Below, piece by piece: positions 39,900 through 43,117 of a stretch of 43,117 nucleotides of DNA. How positions within the stretch are numbered: position 1 is the first letter of the stretch; every line of letters starts with the position of its first letter. The notes under the pieces were generated by a model. It did no database searches and was not told the origin of the DNA. It saw only the letters and a program-made list of their open reading frames with translations. The translations under genes were made by a program, and so were the position numbers. Source of the DNA: Deltaproteobacteria bacterium (lineage in GTDB: Bacteria > Myxococcota > Myxococcia > Myxococcales > JAHFDP01); contig JAHFDP010000017.1 in assembly GCA_023248955.1 (NCBI GenBank), positions 6,485 to 49,601 on the forward strand. Direction: 5' to 3'.

Positions 39900-42800
39900 T
39901 GCGCGTCTTCTGTCCAATTGCGGAGCAGCCGTCGTAGATCGCTCCCCCTCGCTGAGCGGGCGTCCGTCGTTCCCGTCAATGGCTGCGAGATCGTCTCCAG
40001 CCCTTCCGCGCCACGGCCAAAAGAAACGCCATCGCCGTCCGCCTCGATCCAGATCGGATTCGTGATCGCCAGTGCCGTCATCGCACCGAGCGCGTTGGGC
40101 CGCAGTGATCCGAGCGCATCGCCATCCAATCCGATGTTTCCGGCAACCGCCTTCACCGCGTCGCTCACCGTGAGTGGCGGCACTACCATCGGCGTGAGTA
40201 CCGGCCACAGATTTCGCGCTTTGGAATCGGTCGCGATCACAAGCATCCAAGCATCTTTCGAAATCGCTACGTCGCGCTCAAACGCAAACGTTTGCGGACC
40301 CGTTTTCGGCTCTGGCACCGCGATGGTTGCGATGTCCACGCCGTTCTGCACCAGCGTAAGCGTGTCGACGCGCATCCAACTCGCCGCACGAACTTCACCC
40401 GTTAGATGAACTTGATTTCCCGTGGCCTTCACCAGCGCGCCGATTCCCGCGCCATCCACATGGAGATCGAGCATCGGGCCGGTCGTAACCACATTGCGGT
40501 GCGCGCGAAGCGCGGCCGATACCTCGCGGGCATCGAGCGTGCGCGCGGTGTCGTGGCCCTCGGGAACCTGCACCCAGTTGCGCGGAGTGCCGGCTTCGTC
40601 GAGCACCATGCCGTGCGAATCGGAGTTGCCCGTTCCCGTGATGGGAACGCCGTTGTTCAGGAGATGAAACCAGTCCTCGACCGCTCCGGGAAATGCGACG
40701 TCTTGCTTGGCGTAGTTACAATGGGGATTCGCGGTCGGACACGGCACCCGCACAATCGCGCCGCTGGGCAAATCGCTCGGTACTCCTGGCGGGAGTACAG
40801 CGCCCGCTGGAACGCGAAAGGTGCGCAACAGATCGGTGCGCTTGCCCGTGAGAATTTCCATGGCATCGAACCGGGTGCTGAAGGCCGCGTTCGAGCAGGA
40901 GAGTGAAACGTGCGCGGGATCGGGACAACCCCATGCCTCGCCGGTTGGCTTCACGAGGCCCGTTGCTGGACGAGAAACGCCGCGATCGCCGTCGACGTTG
41001 AACGCGTTGAAGTAGCCGATGATTGAATCGCGCGGATGGTTGACCTGCACCACCACGTCGCTCGGCGATCGGCCAAGATTGCGCAGCCCGTCGAAGATCG
41101 CGTCGGGCGTTGCGCGCACCCAATCGAAGGATCCGTGCGTGATTGCGCCAGGCGCGTAGGCGAGCGGGAAACCATTGAAGTGGCCCATCTCGAGAGTGGT
41201 CAGCTCGAGGCCGACGGAGGTGGCGAGAAAATCGGAGAGACCCGCGGCTTCGATCGACGGCGCGAGATCGGTTAGAAAATTGTGATCGGTGGAGACGAGA
41301 TAGTCGACGCCCTCCGCAGCATAACTCGCCACGCGATCGCGCAACGAGATGCCGCTGTCGAGCGACTGGCCACTGTGCACGTGGAGATCCGCGCCGATCC
41401 AACCTGGGCGCGCGAGCTCGTGTATCAGCGTGAATCTGAGCGTGGTCAAAGCACCGGAACGCAGCGAGACGTTTTCGATCCGAGCGAGGCTCCACGCGGG
41501 GCCGCGCGACGCATACGCCGTGTAAACACCGGGCCGCACTTCCGCCGAGACGCGACCGTCCGTGGCGAGGAGATACCGCTCCTGATAACCAGTTTCGCTG
41601 GCGCTCGCCGTGACGGATTCCGTGGGGAGCCAACGTTCGCCGCGCTTCAGATCGAACAGAAACGAACGAAACGAATCGCCCGCGCGGGACGGATCAGTGT
41701 GACCGACCAGCGTCACACGCGCTGGAACGAGAACACCGCGCGCGTCGCGAACTTCCGCATTGAAGCGAGCGCTTCGCGCAACGGAGAGAATGTGCGCACC
41801 CGGATCGGAAACGCGCGTAGTCCGTCCGACCGCGATGGAAAAAGAGACGGGCGTGGACGTCGGCCGGCGTGCGTCATCGACGACGCGCAGCGTGTAGTCG
41901 CCCGGCTCCAACGTTCCCGTAAAAACGCCGTGCGCGTCGGTGAAATATTGCGCGAACGGGCCGGTTCCCACGCGATCGACGACCACGCTGAGATTGGCCA
42001 GCGGCGCATCGCTCACCGATTCGCGAATTTCGCCAATCACGCGGCCTGTATTCGTTTGCATTGCTTCGTAATACGCATCGCGCACGGAGCCGACGTCGCC
42101 GTGACCGATGAAGAAGAGCCCCGTCGAGGTGAAACGTTGGCCTGGCGCCAACGAGGATGGCAATTCATCGGTGAACGCGCCCGTCAATCCCGAAGCGAAA
42201 AAGGGCACGAGCAGTGACGCAGTCGTCGGCGCGCGGCCGAGCGAAGTGGCGTACTGATCGCGGTGGCGAAAAACAAAATTCTGTGGGCTGGGCAGCGAGG
42301 CATACCCGTAGCTCACGCCCTCGCCGTCTCTCGCCGCGGTGGCGAGAAGATCCGGCGTCAGCGCGGGAATCGCAGGCGCAGCAAGCGTTTGCCGAGCGGC
42401 GTCCTGCAACGAGAAGAGCAGATCGAAACCGGCGCCGGGCGAGAAGACGGCGTTGTGTGCGCCGAAGAGCAGCACCGCACCAACGGGAATTGGAAACTGC
42501 GCGATGGGAAAAGCGTGCGCGGAATCGCGCGGATCGCTGACCTCCACGCGGCTCGTGACGCGCACCCACGCCGCGCGCGGATCGAGCGCGTACTCCACCG
42601 AAAAGGCCAACTTGGCCGGATCGAGGTTGAGTCCGTTGACCGCTAAGAAATCGGTCTCGGTGAGAAACGCCGCGCCGTTTCCCTCGACGCGCACCTGCGC
42701 GGGGCAACCGCCCTTGCGCCGTTCGGAAACGGGGCAAGACGGCGATCCATCCGCCACGGGATCGAGATCGGGATCGGCGCGGCCGTGCGGGCAGGCGAGC

Positions 42801-43117
42801 GCAGCGGGCGCACGGCCTCCGCAATAACGCGGCACACCGATTCCGGTGGGATCGAGTCCCTCGAGGAAGAAAGCAGGAAAGAGCTCGCCGAACGCATCGT
42901 GTCCGCCGGACCCGGAGGAGTCGCCGTCGGCGCGCGGCCTTTCGAGATCGGCGTCGAGCAATGAGCCGGTGAAGACGCCCCAACCGCGACTGGGACGCGC
43001 CAGGTGACCATCGACGCGCTTAACACTGCCCGGTCCCTGGACGATGATGCGCACGCGGCCGTTGGACAATTTGAAGTCGCCGAGGTCACCAAGTGCGCTA
43101 GGGCCGCCGATGAGCGC
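39896..43117 (-). CDS. PHP-domain surface metallohydrolase (CehA/McbA-like), 5' end beyond the window
   Basis: 1073 residues visible. The frame stays open to the right edge (ALIGGPSALGDLGDFKLSNG), so the start lies outside; the TTG at 43069 is not a real start. The first ~340 residues are beta-rich. A carboxypeptidase-regulatory-like domain follows (about 355-420: GRVIGEIRESVSDAPLANLS, EPGDYTLRVVDD). A PHP metallohydrolase domain then carries ligands in GADLHVHSGQSLD, VDYLVSTDHNFLTD, TSVGLELTTLEMGHFNGFP, VVVQVNHPRDSI and ITGTGNSDSHGM. PHP/CehA proteins hydrolyse phosphoester or carbamate substrates. Size and composition suggest an exported protein; no signal peptide is visible because the N-terminus is missing. 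Confidence 0.88.
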   Translation of the reverse strand, partial: ALIGGPSALGDLGDFKLSNGRVRIIVQGPGSVKRVDGHLARPSRGWGVFTGSLLDADLERPRADGDSSGSGGHDAFGELFPAFFLEGLDPTGIGVPRYCGGRAPAALACPHGRADPDLDPVADGSPSCPVSERRKGGCPAQVRVEGNGAAFLTETDFLAVNGLNLDPAKLAFSVEYALDPRAAWVRVTSRVEVSDPRDSAHAFPIAQFPIPVGAVLLFGAHNAVFSPGAGFDLLFSLQDAARQTLAAPAIPALTPDLLATAARDGEGVSYGYASLPSPQNFVFRHRDQYATSLGRAPTTASLLVPFFASGLTGAFTDELPSSLAPGQRFTSTGLFFIGHGDVGSVRDAYYEAMQTNTGRVIGEIRESVSDAPLANLSVVVDRVGTGPFAQYFTDAHGVFTGTLEPGDYTLRVVDDARRPTSTPVSFSIAVGRTTRVSDPGAHILSVARSARFNAEVRDARGVLVPARVTLVGHTDPSRAGDSFRSFLFDLKRGERWLPTESVTASASETGYQERYLLATDGRVSAEVRPGVYTAYASRGPAWSLARIENVSLRSGALTTLRFTLIHELARPGWIGADLHVHSGQSLDSGISLRDRVASYAAEGVDYLVSTDHNFLTDLAPSIEAAGLSDFLATSVGLELTTLEMGHFNGFPLAYAPGAITHGSFDWVRATPDAIFDGLRNLGRSPSDVVVQVNHPRDSIIGYFNAFNVDGDRGVSRPATGLVKPTGEAWGCPDPAHVSLSCSNAAFSTRFDAMEILTGKRTDLLRTFRVPAGAVLPPGVPSDLPSGAIVRVPCPTANPHCNYAKQDVAFPGAVEDWFHLLNNGVPITGTGNSDSHGMVLDEAGTPRNWVQVPEGHDTARTLDAREVSAALRAHRNVVTTGPMLDLHVDGAGIGALVKATGNQVHLTGEVRAASWMRVDTLTLVQNGVDIATIAVPEPKTGPQTFAFERDVAISKDAWMLVIATDSKARNLWPVLTPMVVPPLTVSDAVKAVAGNIGLDGDALGSLRPNALGAMTALAITNPIWIEADGDGVSFGRGAEGLETISQPLTGTTDARSARGSDLRRLLRNWTEDAH

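Noticed and set aside
38967-40250. 427-codon minus-strand frame across the CPBP and PHP genes
   Set aside because: It would overlap two genes with clear catalytic motifs, and its composition is that of an antisense frame.

Overview
The window looks like chromosomal DNA from a GC-rich, Gram-negative, deltaproteobacterial-type organism, most likely Myxococcota or a relative. This is inferred from gene content: cysteine-rich lipoproteins with CKTDADC-type repeats, PEGA/TPR proteins, a zinc-ribbon/FHA protein, outer-membrane barrels, a mevalonate-pathway HMG-CoA reductase and a DUF507 protein. I see no rRNA, tRNA, CRISPR array, phage module or transposase gene. Coding density is very high. Adjacent genes often overlap by exactly 4 nt (ATGA or GTGA), and several transcription units appear to start without a Shine-Dalgarno sequence.

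Layout. 1-844: the edge of a minus-strand gene, then a ribbon-helix-helix antitoxin/MazF toxin pair. 861-6810 (minus): pgeF, a CpoB-like TPR lipoprotein, a LysM protein, dprA and topA; dprA-topA has its own well-formed sigma70-type promoter. 6884-12096 (plus): an FHA protein, then an ECF sigma factor, a membrane anti-sigma factor carrying a periplasmic glycogen-binding (AMPK/CBM48-type) domain, an outer-membrane barrel carrying the same domain at its C-terminus, a helical periplasmic protein and a lipoprotein. 12262-23598 (minus): a PEGA lipoprotein, a TPR-PEGA membrane protein, a 2034-residue surface lipoprotein with 11 immunoglobulin-like repeats and a propeller, DUF507, class II HMG-CoA reductase, polyprenyl synthetase and a Pal-type lipoprotein. 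23690-25336 (plus): a TMTC-type membrane glycosyltransferase with TPRs. 25339-31637 (minus): a small Cys-rich protein, uvrB, uvrC, a 374-bp miniature mobile element and an adenylate cyclase. 31789-33723 (plus): a soluble lytic transglycosylase. 33754-38616 (minus): a tightly overlapping chain of lipoprotein, FadL-like barrel, psuG and RNase D. 38691-39899 (plus): a CPBP protease. 39896 to the right edge (minus): a large PHP-domain surface metallohydrolase, truncated at its 5' end.

The two strongest novelties are these. (1) The ECF sigma / anti-sigma / outer-membrane barrel cluster, in which the anti-sigma factor and the barrel carry related glycogen-binding modules with a shared [DE]GFGxEN ending. 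This suggests an envelope polysaccharide- or barrel-sensing signalling system. (2) A family of miniature inverted-repeat elements (a full 374-bp copy, a 60-bp terminal-repeat palindrome and a decayed copy). The two intact copies are flanked by 5-bp CTNAG direct repeats that coincide with the stop codons of uvrC and the HMG-CoA reductase gene.

All family assignments come from reading motifs in the translated sequence; no database search was run.
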